Origin: Oxyruncus cristatus
Lineage: Eukaryota > Chordata > Aves > Passeriformes > Cotingidae
DNA length: 64,000 bases
Assembly: GCA_013399855.1 (NCBI GenBank)
Contig: VXAY01004340.1
Location: 1-64,000 of the forward strand
Reading direction: 5' to 3'
In this document: positions 1 through 13,000 of the stretch, piece by piece
Layout of the letters: each line of letters begins with the position of its first letter
Position numbering within the stretch: the stretch's first letter is position 1
Made by a program: the position numbers and the translations under genes
The notes under the pieces: model-generated
Database searches by the model: none
What the model was told of the DNA's origin: nothing
Seen by the model: only the letters and a program-made list of their open reading frames with translations

Positions 1-27
1 CTGTCGAAGCACTGGCAACTTTTTTAG
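1..27 (+). CDS. SLC19A3: SLC19A3 coding exon (3' end only)
   Basis: Read from base 3, this encodes VEALATFLG and is followed by a clean donor (G|GTAAGT) at 28. The phase-1 join to the exon at 1214 gives [11 protein letters not shown], collinear with the family. Too short to be found as an open frame; called from the splice join. Confidence 0.85.
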   Translation: MSKHWQLF

Positions 28-2918
28 GTAAGTAAAAGATGATTAGTAAATAACTAACCCCCCCTGTGCTGAGGCATCGTTAAGCATGCCTTTCATGTCT
101 TTCCATTTCATATGAGGACCAGGGTCAACAGCAACAGCCTATGACATATAACACCCAAATAGTCTGCAAAACATGGGTTTTTTCTATGAACTTTTACCAG
201 TTGGCTTTTCAAATATAATCTTTAAATATATATGTAAGCTTTTCCTTTTTAGGGGAGCCTTATTCCAGCCAAGTGTTTTAATAATTTAAGCTTCCTTTTT
301 AAGGTCCCATTCACTCATCTGTCTCCCCCTTCATTCCAGGAGCCCCATCCCACATTTCCACAGGGAATTGTCAGTTTACTTTTCCTCCCTGCAATCGGCA
401 TGAAAATCTGTTTTACTGAAGCTACTCAAGTAGCTTCTGAAGTACAGAACTCCCCAGAAACTGAAAACCGAGCAGTGTTCTCAAGGACTTTCTTGCTTTT
501 ACACCCTCTGGCACCTGACATTATTTCAGGAGTACAGAAGGCACTCACAGTACTGGGAACCTCTGCTTATAGCAGGGATGGACCAAAGGCCTTGGTTTGC
601 TCTACCTTAGGGAATTCTGATGAAGAGCACATACAACCAGCAAATGAAGTCCAATTTGCTAACCTGCCTGAAAACATGGCCTTTGCTACACCGTGATACA
701 CTCAAGTCAGGGTTTTGTTACATGTGATGGTCAACAAGGCACTGTCAAATGCAGTTCACAAGATTTTTTCCCCAGAAACTGAAAAGACACTTTCAGAAAA
801 AGCAAACATGGAGTACAACAGATTTTCATTTCATAAAGATCTTTACATGAAGTAAGAATTCATTGTGCCTATTGTGGCAGAAAATGCTTGGTGGGATTGT
901 TCTTCTCTTTGCTCAGTTGTCAAAAAATGCAAGGAACAACAATAGACTGTGTGCTGCTGCCTCCAGCCTTGGGCATGAGGCACTTTCCCAGAGCGCTTCA
1001 GTCAGTGAAGGGTCTGTAAGCAAGGAGGAAAACACCCAAACAGACAGAAGACTCCCACGCCACTAATATGAAATACAAGCCACGGCACTATCAGAGCCCA
1101 CTGTGACTGTAACAGACTGGAGAGCTCCTGGCATGATCCAGCTACACAGTTACACAGTGGCTCTCAAGGATAATAATGGTTCAGAGTTTTAATTAGTACT
1201 TTTCAATTTCTAGGTTCAGTAACATCCATGGCAGTTGGATATGTCAAAGTAAACTGGGATCTCTCTGGAGAATTGGCTTTGGGAATTTTCTCTGCAATGG
1301 ACGCTGGTTCTCTGTTTCTCATGTACTTCACTGGGAACATCTGGGCATGTTATGCTGGTTACCTTGCATTTAAGGCTTGCTATATGCTCCTTATAACAAT
1401 AGCAACGTAAGTACAATACACAACTGTTCTAATTAAATTGATTTAAATCAGTGTCAAATCTTTTAGTTTAATCAAAATTTTAGTGGAAGTTTCCCTAGAA
1501 ATAAATTTTAAATAGCTTATGACAGCAGCATATATTATTTCTAGCCTGCATAAAACTATGCTTAAAATTATATGACTAACCATTACAATACACTTCCCAT
1601 CAGAACAAGGTAGCTTCCACACTTGGCTGTTCAATGATCTATGTACAAGTGTTCTCTGCATGATCAAATAAATATATACCAGTATTCAACAAAAATATCC
1701 ACTCAAGTAAAAGGTAAGTAGGATGCACAAAAGTCACAAAGCCTGAAAAAAAACCAAGGAATTTTTGCCAAACTGAAGCTGTTGAGGCTTCATAACCAAG
1801 ACCGAAGTGACTGTTCTTTGAAGAGCCCACTGTGCACATTAAAGTGCACATGTCCTTGCTCTCCATAGTTCGGCCAACCTGTGCATTCCCTGGCAGGTTT
1901 CAGATTGCTGTCAACCTGAGCATGGAGCGTTATGCTTTGATGTTCGGCTTCAACAACTTTGTCGCGCTGGTGATTCAGACGGTTTTAACTGTTGTTGTAG
2001 TAGATTCAAGAGGTCTGGGACTGGATATCAGCACTCAGGTAAGCTACATGACTGCTCTCAGTCCCCCTACTCTTCTCAAAAAGTGGGTTCTGCTCCAAGA
2101 CTAGCCTTTGGGAAGATGCCAGGTAATGTGCAAGCTTAGGACAGTTACTCGGGGGAAAAAAGGTTAATTTAAAGTGAACTGCCATAAGCTACTACAGCTT
2201 GTCCTCCAGTCCTCCCAGTTTTGCATTTCTGCAATGATTTTGAGAATATTTTCACAGAACAGAGGAAAGACCACCACCTATTACTCAGAGCATTTTTGTA
2301 ATTAAAGGCTTACTATTCACAAATTGTCAAAATATCCCAACTAGAAGCAGGAAGCAAACCAAAAATCAGTGTGTCTATTATTAGGGTAATTCTAAGTAAC
2401 ACAGTTCCAGTGGATGCACCATAAAATTTACTCTAATTCTGAAAATTAACTTAATTCCCCATTAAGTTTCCTGAGTTGACAGATGTCCTGAATGAGGTCC
2501 AAGTCTCTGGCTTTCATCTTTTCAGAGAAGAGACAAAAGTGCAGGACCGTTATCCTCCATTATTGAGGTGGGGAAGTGAAGCACATTACAGAATATTCTC
2601 TCCCCCTTTTACAGCCTCAAACTTCCTACAGTATGTAATCAAGCAGACAAGAGATGGAGTCCTTTCAAATGGGATCATTCTGGTCATGGGTGACAGGGAA
2701 GGGAGGGCAGCAGTGGAGGGACACCCCTTATTATTTAACAGCAAAAGCAGTTTTTGACTCTTTTCTCCTCCTTCTTCCCCACCTCCATTTCCCAGTTTCT
2801 CATTTATGGCAGCTACTTTGCAGTCATAGCTGGAATTTTCCTCATCAGAAGCATGTACACCATTATCTCCATCAAACGCAGCAGCACCAGTGTGGCTGCT
2901 GAAAGCTCTGGTCATTAA
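1..2918 (+). CDS. SLC19A3: SLC19A3, thiamine transporter 2, C-terminal part (4 coding exons; 5' part outside window)
   Basis: SLC19 (reduced folate carrier family) proteins are 12-helix plasma-membrane carriers; SLC19A3 imports thiamine. Coding exons are 1-27 (partial), 1214-1406, 1897-2038 and 2796-2918, all with GT-AG borders and joined in phases 1, 2 and 0. The spliced protein reads [20 protein letters not shown], then a helix with [19 protein letters not shown], then [20 protein letters not shown], then a last helix [20 protein letters not shown] and a short serine-rich tail ending [27 protein letters not shown] and [13 protein letters not shown] fit SLC19A3 better than SLC19A2, although SMERYAL and GLGL are SLC19A2-like. 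The convergent position next to AGFG1 supports SLC19A3. The cytosolic tail looks about 20 residues shorter than I recall for the human protein. SLC19A2 is the main alternative and less likely. Confidence 0.92.
1214..1406 (+). CDS. SLC19A3: SLC19A3 internal coding exon
   Basis: Acceptor TTTCTAG at 1207-1213, donor AC|GTAAGT. It encodes two hydrophobic segments separated by a short loop, including the signature [10 protein letters not shown]. Exon phase is 1 in and 2 out. The intron to the next exon is 490 bp. Confidence 0.95.
1897..2038 (+). CDS. SLC19A3: SLC19A3 internal coding exon
   Basis: Acceptor CCCTGGCAG, donor CACTCAG|GTAAGC. After completing the split T codon it reads [20 protein letters not shown] and a hydrophobic helix ending [15 protein letters not shown], the penultimate-helix region of SLC19 carriers. 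Confidence 0.96.
2796..2918 (+). CDS. SLC19A3: SLC19A3 terminal coding exon with stop
   Basis: A polypyrimidine tract and CCCAG acceptor end at 2795. The exon encodes the last transmembrane helix and a tail of about 17 residues ending in SSGH, then TAA at 2916-2918. The tail lacks the longer acidic/serine extension I recall in the human protein. Confidence 0.95.
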   Translation, partial: FLIYGSYFAVIAGIFLIRSMYTIISIKRSSTSVAAESSGH

Positions 2919-3392
2919 CAACCGAGACAAGAACGGTTACATGCAACAGTGCAGAAGGCTCCATCATCTGAACAACAAATTAGGACAATGTCCCATCAAG
3001 CAAAACTGGTGCAGGTTGAAGCAGGCTGTTAAGGAGCCTACAGCACAGAGAGCTTTGTCAGCAGCAACGCATTCTGCTTGTTTCCTTCATTGGTACTTTA
3101 AGTCAAAGTTACTGATCAACACCTAAACTTCAATTAATGCTCAGCAAGTACAGGCAGGTGCCTGAACTTCACACCAGAAGAACTTACAGAACCTTTGAAA
3201 TTTCACTTCTGAGTATTTCAATTAAAGGTAATTTAGTCACTAAGACGAGACCTCCAGACATTCCTAAGGAATATAAAGGAGCAGTTGCCCCTGGCAGCAA
3301 GATATCTGTTGGAAAGCTTGCCACAGAGGAAACTTAACACTTTTTCAACTGGAAGTTATGACATAGATTTTTTAAACAAGTTAAGAAATAGC

Positions 3393-3398
3393 AATAAA
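3393..3398 (+). terminator. Candidate SLC19A3 polyadenylation signal (AATAAA)
   Basis: First canonical AATAAA on the + strand after the SLC19A3 stop, giving a 3' UTR of about 0.5 kb. No transcript evidence is available here; a later signal could be used instead. Confidence 0.4.
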
Positions 3399-5535
3399 CT
3401 ATTTTCCCCCCCCAAAAGATGCTACTCAAATGTTGGATTACTACCATGTGATTTAGTACAGCAATACTGTCACTTTCCCAATGGTCAAATGCAGGTATTT
3501 CAGATTCCACACAGACAATGCACTCCTCAAGAAATGTGAAGTCAGAGGTCTGTAAGGAAAAACATGTCATTATGTACAGATCAACTGCTAGTGATGCACT
3601 GACAGCTTTACTGTGAGTTTGTTGAAGGGGTATGAACACAACACCCTGACCTTCCCTGTGAGTGTCTGCCTTGATAAGCATATGCAATAATTATATCCAA
3701 CAACCGCCATGACCCACACACACTTATCTTTGGAAGCAAAGAGCCTCCTAAACTAACTTATTTTTAAACCATGGGGAGACACTTCAGTTGCTATACAAGG
3801 CAGACTTAAATAACATGACTTAAAGTTTAAATATAACTAAAGCTAATTAGGGAAAGTTCTTCCAACTGTCCACTTCCTAGTCAACTGTATCACAGCAGTA
3901 AATTCCATTGCATTCCTTTACCACAACTTACAGGTTTGTCAAGACTCAGAATTAACCAACCCACTTCTTCTCACAAAAAAAGTGAAAATCATCAATTCCT
4001 TTCAGAACAGTTTTGAAAAGCTATTTGAGCTCACCTTCATGTCCTAGTAAGTTTTCCCTTCAAGAGAACAGACTACTTGCATCATACAGCTTTCTTTCAG
4101 GAATTCCAACTCAATTTGGTGCTTTTCAAATTATTTTTTTTCTTCAGTGCTTGTTTCAACATGGTATTTGGATGTTTGCAGACATCAAATACCTTTTAGC
4201 TGCAGTACCTGGACATCACATCTTCCTTACAGAACAAGATCCACCCACTCCTGCAACTGTAGCATCTTCTTACACACATAGCAGCTGACACTTTAGGACT
4301 GAAGTAATAATCTAGGAGGTCTCCATATTAATTTCTGTATAAGAGGGCTGAAGTTATCCAGTGAAGTCCTTCGATGCTAAAGCATGAAAATACAGCTTTT
4401 TGGCAACTATGCATGAGCAATTGTGTGAACAACCGCAGAGAGACTTCCAAGATAAATTTATAATCACAGGTGAATTCCTTTACTAAATATAGCTATTTTT
4501 AAAACCTAATCAACAAAACAGCTACAGTGTCAGTTTCTGCTCAACATAACAGAAGACTCAAAACAACACATGATCTTCAGCTGCTTGTCTGGAGTTCGGA
4601 AAATGTAAAATTAGTGAACACGGACTAAATGGATGTGGTTGTGTATAGCAGAGGTTGCCAACCTTTTATCTGCATTTAATCCAGTTATGAAAAATAAGGT
4701 ATTCCACTACTTCTGCAGCACATTCTAGAACTACATGCCTTGCATACTTAAATCAATTTTGGTATCAGCAAGAATCAGCTTCATTTGGATCAGGACAATT
4801 TCAATAGATGCCCTTGCCCAAAGCCTCATTTATACCAACAGAGGTGAAGCAGGCACAGGATTGTTCCTCTTTCACAACACTGTTTGTCTCATTTTCAGGA
4901 CATTTGGTTGATTTGGTCCAGTTCCCTGCACTAGGCATATTTAGGTGTTCCACAAGCCCTGCTGAACTCTTGCAGTTCCCCACTCTACTGCACTTACCTG
5001 TTACTATTCCAAAACAGCTAAGGTTGACAACAGGGAAGAACTGCAGCTATTTATACTGTGATAAAATACAGTGCTGAGACCAAGAGCATCATTAACACCC
5101 TAGAAACCCTCAATTGCTGGGGATTTGTTTAGTGAATTTCCCAGAGAATCTTGAGAATCAAACTACACCATACTCCACCAGCAGTCTTCATCAGAAGAAA
5201 AAAAACAGGCCTGAAGTCTATTTTAACTTTAAATATGACAACAGGACAAACCCAGACATTAGGGTAAGGAAAGCTACTATAGGCAGCTTGATGTATGAGC
5301 TGCCTGTCCTGTCCTTGGGATCTCCAAAGTTTTTTTAAAAAAAAAAAAAATAGAAATTCCTGCCCACATAGGCAGGCAACAGAAGTCAAAAGCATTACTT
5401 TAAATGATTTTACAAGCAGAGGTCAAGCCTTTCAGATGTCCTAGAAGTAAACAGACAGGCAGACAATTACAAGTGAAATGTCTTACCTTCAAGAATTTTC
5501 ATGGTCATCTCAAATGGGCTTATATTCCCTTTTTC

Positions 5536-5622
5536 AGAAAAAAAAAACACCAAAAAAAACCCCCCAAAACAAACAAACAAACAACACCACCACCACCACT
5601 CAAAAAAACTTAAAAAAAAATC
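5536..5622. repeat. A/C-rich low-complexity tract
   Basis: Runs of A interrupted by CC, then (AAAC)n and a (CAC)n stretch, then A-runs again. Simple-sequence DNA; the short open frames across it are not genes. Confidence 0.85.
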
Positions 5623-6670
5623 CATGTCACCTTATTTATTCCTGTTATCCTGAAAGCTGTAAACTTTATTCTCCAGCTGGTCGAAAACCTTTAAGCTTGC
5701 AGTTTACGTATTCATGATATATTTATATTATTTGCTTAGTTCCAGTATTACACTTGAAGTTTAGCCAAATTATTTCTGTCTTTAAAACACCATCACCAAC
5801 TACCCTGATATAATTACATTTGTCTTGAACCTTATTACAGACTAGACAAGCCAGTCATTTTTCCCCCTTCTACAAATACCATTCTAGTAAGGCGGGAAAC
5901 ATTCCTGTAAATTCAAAAGTGACAAATTTAATATTCCAGAGGAGCTCTTACTAACATATATCAGTTTTTAATAAAGAGTGCTATTACATCTGTGGTACCT
6001 TGGCCTGCTGTCACACATTCTCTTCTCATCACAACGGGTGTCTTTTGCAGCAAACCCTTTCTTGAGTGACTACCCTCTGTACTGCTTCCAGTGTCCTTCC
6101 CAAGAGATATTGTACCCAAATAACCCAAGCTCATCTAACACTCTCCTGATTGATTCCTCACTTCACTTGAGCTAGAACAGCAAGCTTTATCATGGGACAC
6201 AAAGAAACACTTCCAAGTGAGGCATGTGAAAATTTGAAGCTTAACTCATGCTCTGGATACCTCATCTGTGTACAAGACTCGCAGGATGCACATTTTCATC
6301 CAATAAATGTTACTGCATAGAAATAATGCTACACAATTGTTTTTTCTAATATTTATTTTTTTCACCTGCAAACTGTAGCAAAACATGATCAGCTTTATTA
6401 TGCAGACAGGTATCCCTCTAACATTAGAGATTTAGGCATGTATAAATAGAAGAGCTCTTAGGAAAGGAAAACGTTTTGAGAAATGAACAAACCTTCAATT
6501 TAACTTCATGAACTTCCAATACCAACGGTTAAAATGATGCAGCTCATTCATTCCAAGAGATACAACAGCACCTTAAAGTGGCTGATCTATTCCCCAGTAA
6601 CATTTTTCACATAACAATGTGTTAAAGTTACAAATACTGATATGCACAAATAGCTATTTTCTAAGAAAAA

Positions 6671-6678
6671 TATGTACA
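6671..6678 (-). promoter_or_regulatory. Candidate Pumilio-binding motif in AGFG1 3' UTR
   Basis: The - strand reads TGTACATA, matching the Pumilio consensus UGUANAUA, about 350 nt downstream of the AGFG1 stop. It would be functional only if the transcript extends past the first polyadenylation signal at 6896-6901. An 8-mer match is weak evidence on its own. Confidence 0.3.
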
Positions 6679-6895
6679 GTACTGCAGCATAATGAATGTG
6701 GTATCTGCAATAACTTATTAGCCAATTTTAATATACATGATACCGCTACTTTTTACCTGCCAGTTCACAGGTTCAAGGATGTTACCACAGCCCTCTGTTT
6801 TGCACGTTATTACCTGGTGGGGGGTTGGTTTTCTCTTTTTTGTGTTGGGTTTTTTTTTTCTTTTTAAAATTTTTTAAAGGTACACAATGCAGGCT

Positions 6896-6901
6896 TTTAT
6901 T
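6896..6901 (-). terminator. Proximal AGFG1 polyadenylation signal candidate
   Basis: The - strand reads AATAAA 124 nt after the AGFG1 stop codon. Use of this site would give a very short 3' UTR; four further hexamers lie downstream on the same strand. Confidence 0.4.
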
Positions 6902-7024
6902 TTTACTTCTTAAAGACTTCTTTTGTGTTTAAAGCTAATATCAGTGAAACAAGACAACAGTGCAAGAGGCGCAGAGATGTTATGTGACCACATAAGAGTT
7001 CTTTTGGGTAAAGTGTCTATAAGG

Positions 7025-7084
7025 CTATAAGAAAGGATTGGTTGATGAGCTTCCTGTTGGAAATTGTCCTGTTGGTGCACCAGC
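7025..7084 (-). CDS. AGFG1: AGFG1 terminal coding exon with stop
   Basis: Acceptor CCCCCAG; encodes AGAPTGQFPTGSSSTNPFL then TAG at 7025-7027. Ends with the fourth NPF motif at the extreme C-terminus, as in mammalian AGFG1. Confidence 0.96.
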   Translation of the reverse strand, partial: AGAPTGQFPTGSSSTNPFL

Positions 7085-10000
7085 CTGGGGGAAAAGGACA
7101 GAACAAAAATAAGACAAGTAGTTCAGACTTTTTTTCCATAATGTAAATTATAAATGCAGAATATAAAAAAAGAAAACTATCTACTGGGAAATATTTCTGT
7201 TTTATATCGCAGTCTTTGGTGCTTCTCTGAAATTACACTACTGTAAGAACTTTCCTTTACTTGAAGGAAGAAAACCCCAGTATCTTTGTGTATCTCCAAT
7301 TTAAGTGTTACAGATTATGCTTCTTTGGACATACAGAATTTATTATCATGCAACAACTCACTTACCATAAAAGGGTTACTAGATACTCCAACAGCTGCAA
7401 CTTGTCCAAAAGGAGTTACTACAGGCTTTGCTTGCCCAAATGCAGCAAAACCTGCTCCTTGGAAACATAAGTGAAAAATATTAACTAATATTAAATTATT
7501 AGTAAACAATCTTCAAAGAGTTCTTTGGTGCAGCTCTCACCTAAATATAAGTAGAAGCTTGAACTGCAGAATCAGCAGGACTGATCCTACTTAAACATTA
7601 TCACGAATACAAGCCTAAAAAATGGTGACTGAGCTTTGGTTCTTTTCAACTGTTTGTAACTAATGCATTTCCAATTTCTGCATATGCACTTTTTTTTCAA
7701 TGTTGTCGTATCATATAAATTTAGGGAGAAACTACTTTCCAGTTTTCTCTTGCCTGTGTTCTATGAAGTTAGAGAAAGTAATAATGTGTTGCAGACGCTC
7801 CAAAACAGCCCTTCTTACCTAAAAACCCTTTAAGCCTGGGAATACTTATAGTTTTAGCAAAATTTTGTGAAGTTTCATTTTTGTCACTGCACAAATGCAC
7901 ATAGCCAAGTTAGAAAGCTCCACAGAGCCAAAACAGGGTGGGAACCCCTCATCAACGTTATTACCAAGTTCATGAAGAAATAAATATGCACCTATTATTG
8001 CCAACTTATAGACAGATCATTTTCTCTCTGTTTCCGATTCAGACAAGGTTATCTAAAACATGCAGACCTACCATTTGGCTGCTGAGCAAAAGCAGTCTGT
8101 TGAGGGAAAGCTGCCTGGGCTGGGAACGTGGGCTGCTGGAAGTTGCCACTATAACTAGTAGGAAGACTGTAGGAAGCAGGAGTTCCAAATCCTGCAGGCA
8201 TGCTCATGGATGCAGTACCAAATGTTGCTGCTGATAGGCAAAAAAACCAACATTCAATTACTTCTAAGAAATCACTTTTTCCATGAAACAAATCACTATA
8301 ATGTCTTGTTAAAAGTCTCCTAATGCACTCTCCTTACCAAAGTTCGGTTCAACTTCTACAGCCACTGAACTGATTTGCTGACTTGGATCACCACCAACTA
8401 GGTGCACAATTTACTTTTACACTTTAAAAATTAATGGAGTCATTTAAAATTTACTAGATCCACCACATTCAGATATACTTTCTGAAGGGGAAATTATTTC
8501 TTGTTCTCTATGTTATCATATACTTCCCCCAGAGTTTTTCTGGTAGAAGTCTGTACACATCAGAATCAAGCACGTTCAGGCAGCCTAAGTCCCTCTTTTT
8601 CTCCTTCTTAGGAAAGCATGAAAGCATCTTCCTACTTCAAGTTGCACTACAGTAGGTTACAAATCAATTAAAAAAACAAATCAAAGGGATACATGCATCC
8701 CCTTTCTTCATCCCATCCTTAATAGCACTTTAAAAGAAATTCTCACCATGCACATTATTTGCACACAAAGTTCCTATTGCAAACCCTCTCTTACTGTTGA
8801 GGTAGAACTTTAAAACAAACAAAAAAAAAGCCCAAAACTTTTCATCTGATTCTCTGCTGAACATTTCAAGTAAATAACATGCAGCTCATAGGCATTTCCA
8901 CGTGCCTTCAGCAAGTAAACAGGAGCACATTAGGTGCAAAACTGTAATAACAAAACCATTATTCAGTCTTTTGGGAGTTATTCTTGAAAGGAAAAGTGGT
9001 ATAGAAGGATTTTTGGTACAAACATAGACACCAGGTATTTTATGCTAGTTAGACAGGACTTCTCTTTTGAAATGTTACAAGTTAGATTTTATGCAAGCTC
9101 AACTGTTTAAAAAAAGTCAACAAAATTAATTTAATAGATATATAGCTTAATTATCAGTTGAAAACATTACCCCGAAAGTATTCAAGGGCAAGACACTTTA
9201 CACACAAACTGTTGACAAAGTGCACACAAAACTGATGTACTAACACTGTTCTCAAGTTACAGTGAGCAGAGGAACTACTCAACAGGCAAACTTGCTAAAG
9301 CAGCAAACAAAAGCACAACAAAAGGAGCAGTGACTTGGGATATCCCAAAAGGCAAACTGCTGTTGGCAGAAACTTCAAGAGTCACTCTTTAGCATTATAT
9401 TGTGACCATGGAGGAGATCAATAATGGTTTTGTTTTGGTTTCTCAACAGGTTGTCTCATGTACGCTCTTCTCTCCCTCTGCCCAGTTGCCAAATACCCAC
9501 GCCCACTCCCTTTTAAAAAACAAAGTCTTCCAAAATTCTTTGTGCAGAGAACCAGATAGCTATCAATAAGCTTTTACAAGCAAGAACAATTAGCCACAAG
9601 AAACTCAATACCAAATGTGGCCACCTACCAAAATGAGCCTGAGGAAATATGTGAGAGTGCATTGCTCCCGAGAGGCCTTATGGAAGCCACAAAGAGACCA
9701 GACAATGTCAAATCATTTATACACTCTTGAACAGTCATTTCTTAGTTATAAATATATAGATAAATACATATATATGTACCAAACAATTAATCCGTACCAG
9801 CAGTAGATTAGGCTAAAAAAACCATTAGGAATAAACACGACAAAACAGATCTCCTATGTAATAAATAGCAAAGTTCATGCAGCAAGAAAACATAAAAGGA
9901 CAAGCTACAAGTTGACACTTCACACCTCCTTATAGCCATTATCTTTGTCACCCAGTTCTTAACATCAGGACAGCTGCCAAAGGGTTGGAACCTCAGCAAG

Positions 10001-13000
10001 TCAAGGACAGCAGTTCAGAAGATGGAAGGATAGAGTTTGGAAGGATAGAGTTGCCATTTTCAAAGAAATTTATCTGAAGAGCCTACATATTCTTAACGAT
10101 GACCCAAAATAGCACAGTTAGGAACGAGATTAAAGTGAGGGGAAAGATATTTTGGGCACTAAATATCTGAACAAGTTCAGCCGCATAATCTCAAAAGGGA
10201 CTGAAAACAGCATTAATTTTAGCAGAGGACATGAATTTATCAATTCAGTTTTAACTCAGCCGGATCAAATTAATTCAGCCTACCTAAATCACTGAGTAAA
10301 CTACAACTCAATGTCAAAATGCACACATCAGCAGATTTAAGTCTCTGGAAGTCCAGCTAACAGATAAAAGTGTCAAAATTTAGCAGTGACTCTAGAGAAG
10401 AAAAGTAGAATAACCTAGCAGCCATCTAAATCCAAGTTCAATGTTTTAAAGAAGTAAGTACAAGTTTGCTTTTTTAAAAAGTTATTTAGTTTTGCCTATG
10501 GAATTAGGATTCTAGAAAATCCTCCCCCAGAAAATTAATATAAGTGGACTGGTGACGAGTTAACAGCCCAAAAGCCTTGTCTTTCCTTTTTGGTTTTGAG
10601 AGCTTTCAGCACTTTGAAATAAAAAAATGATTTTAAAAAGGAGTTTACCATGCTGGCTGCAGGGCTTTCAAGAGCCCCGATTTCAGGGCAACCTGCTATA
10701 AAGCATGCTTCAAAGCCAAGGTAATAGCCTTGGAAGGTACCCAACCGGTAAGACAGAAACTACAAATAGGCAGAGCTCAAACACATCACTTTGACATTTT
10801 TCATGGCCACCATTTGAAATCCTAGAATTGGGCCTTGACACTGAACCAACAAACAACATGTCAAATAGACTAGAGACAGAAATACAGAAAATAATTGAGA
10901 AACAAATTACACAGTTAAAGGGAAATAAAATAATCACTGTGATTCTTGAAAGACAGTTTCTCAAACACCTAATAGGTTTTTTCCTAACCTGTTGCTCCTC
11001 GGCTATTGGTCTGGAATGGATTTGTTGAAGGTGCCACTGGGGCAACAGGGGCAGCTACAAACGGATTTGTGGAAGGTGTTGCTGAAAGATTAAAAATATT
11101 TTATTAAGTAAGTCTTTTAAAGATAACCAGCCAATCCGACGCACATTGAGTTTATACAGCTTTTATACAAAGACAAGTAAATATCTAAAACTATATGAAA
11201 TATCAGGCATTTATAAAGAAATGCATTTCAAATTAAGTGTTTTAGCAGCAGTACTTTTTTTTCCTTTGGTAACTTCAGTATTAGTAGTGTCAAAGTACAG
11301 AACTATCAACTAAAAATTAGCAGGTTGGTTGCTTACAGTCCACAAAAGCTGTCAGTAACACTTAAATACCTCCAAATGGAGCAGGCACACTCGAAGATGC
11401 AGGCTGTGTCTGTGCAGTAGCAGCCACAGGTACTGTTCCAAAAGCATTGCTGGAAAGAAATTATACAATTCCTTCAGTGAAGTCAGAACTGCTTGTTTAA
11501 CCATTAAATACAATTTAAAATTATTGCTGGCATAAAAATATCCTTCAGGGATAATTACAATTATCCCTGAAGAAAGGGAATGAATGCTTCTGTGCAGTTT
11601 GCAGACTGCAATACGCCTTGCTGATGCCGGGAACTGAGCCCCTAATGTCAGGGACAAAGACTCTCACTACTGCTGAGCTGTGAAAAGTCATCTCCACCAA
11701 AAGCAGAAGGAATATTGAGCATAAAGGTTGCAAAGCAGAAGCATTTGCAATACCAAACAGTTAACAGGGGTTTGGTATTTCTTACTTCGATGATGTAAAA
11801 TGGAAGTGGGTGGCACCATTTACATTAAAAATACCAACTTATTTTCCCAGAGATGATGCTATGATTTTGAATATGCATGCACATATTCTGTACAGGAAAG
11901 TGCTACCACCTAACAGGTTTAGCACGTAATGACTAGAAGAGTGCAAAGAACATCCTGCTGACAGTTTTCTCAATTTTGTTTTATAATATCCTACCAATCA
12001 GTACTGCAATTATTTAAAACAAAGGATTCAGTTCCAGTAGTACCTCTGAACTCATTCAACACTTCCCCACTCAGACAAGAAACGAACAGATTTGTGAAAC
12101 GACTTCAGGTTACTTTTCTGCACATTGGTGAGGTCAAGGTGGAAATGGAGCAGCTTCCCCCTGAGTACCTGCTGACGTTACTGGTGGAAGTGTAGGCATT
12201 ACTGGAGGTGGCTGTGGAGCTGAACACACTGTCCAGCTCTGCCAGAGCCGCGTACTTGTCTGAAGATGCACTTGACTGATTTGGGGCTGACAACGCGGGA
12301 CCTGCTGATGCCGACACCACTGTGCTGAAGCCACTTCCTTGCTCACTCCCACCTAGAAAAAAACAAACCAGATTCAAAGGAATGAAGATGGTTTCACTTT
12401 CTGTCCTGTTGACAGAACTTAATGAAAGTCTACAGACACTTTCAGACTTAAAAACTAAATGTGCACTAGGGCACACAGGAAAAAGCCACTAGCAGCTGAT
12501 AGCAAAATGTCATGCTTCTATAGATATTCTGCAGCCTCTGGTTTCCCTGGAAAAATAATCCATCATCTTGAACTAGAAAATTTAACCAAATACCTATCCT
12601 CATATAATTCATTTCAGAACAAAGCTCTACAGTACAAATTCCACCATTTGAGAAGAACTGCATTTGAGTAGTAGGATAACTAGCTTCTTCTTAACTTAAC
12701 ATCAGCTAAATCCAAGTATCAGTGCTACTATTTTATAACAAACTAAAGCCCAGTCTTTTCATGGAAGAGAGATAGGAAAGCTCCTCTGGCAGCTCTCTGC
12801 AACAACTGCAGCTCTCCATTCAAGAGCCTTCACTATAGGTTTTAGTACAAATACATAATTATATTTTTTTTGTTTTCATTATTGCAGTAATGATTGTTTA
12901 GATATTTCAATTTAGAATTCTTCATCTTGATGGGAAGTAGATTTCTAAAAAGCAGTCATGATAACATCCTTTTGGAAAGACGTCAGTCTTAAAACTTACA

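Larger units (their letters stand above)
2919..7024. other. Tail-to-tail interval: 3' UTRs of SLC19A3 (+) and AGFG1 (-)
   Basis: No coding exon is recognisable in these 4.1 kb. The sequence is AT-rich with A-runs and an A/C-rich low-complexity tract. Since AGFG1 ends at 7025 on the - strand and SLC19A3 ends at 2918 on the + strand, both 3' UTRs must share the interval. Canonical - strand AATAAA hexamers lie at 6896-6901, 6394-6399, 6352-6357, 5665-5670 and 5635-5640, so several AGFG1 3' ends are possible. I recall the mammalian AGFG1 3' UTR as several kilobases long, so much of this stretch may be AGFG1 UTR. Confidence 0.6.
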
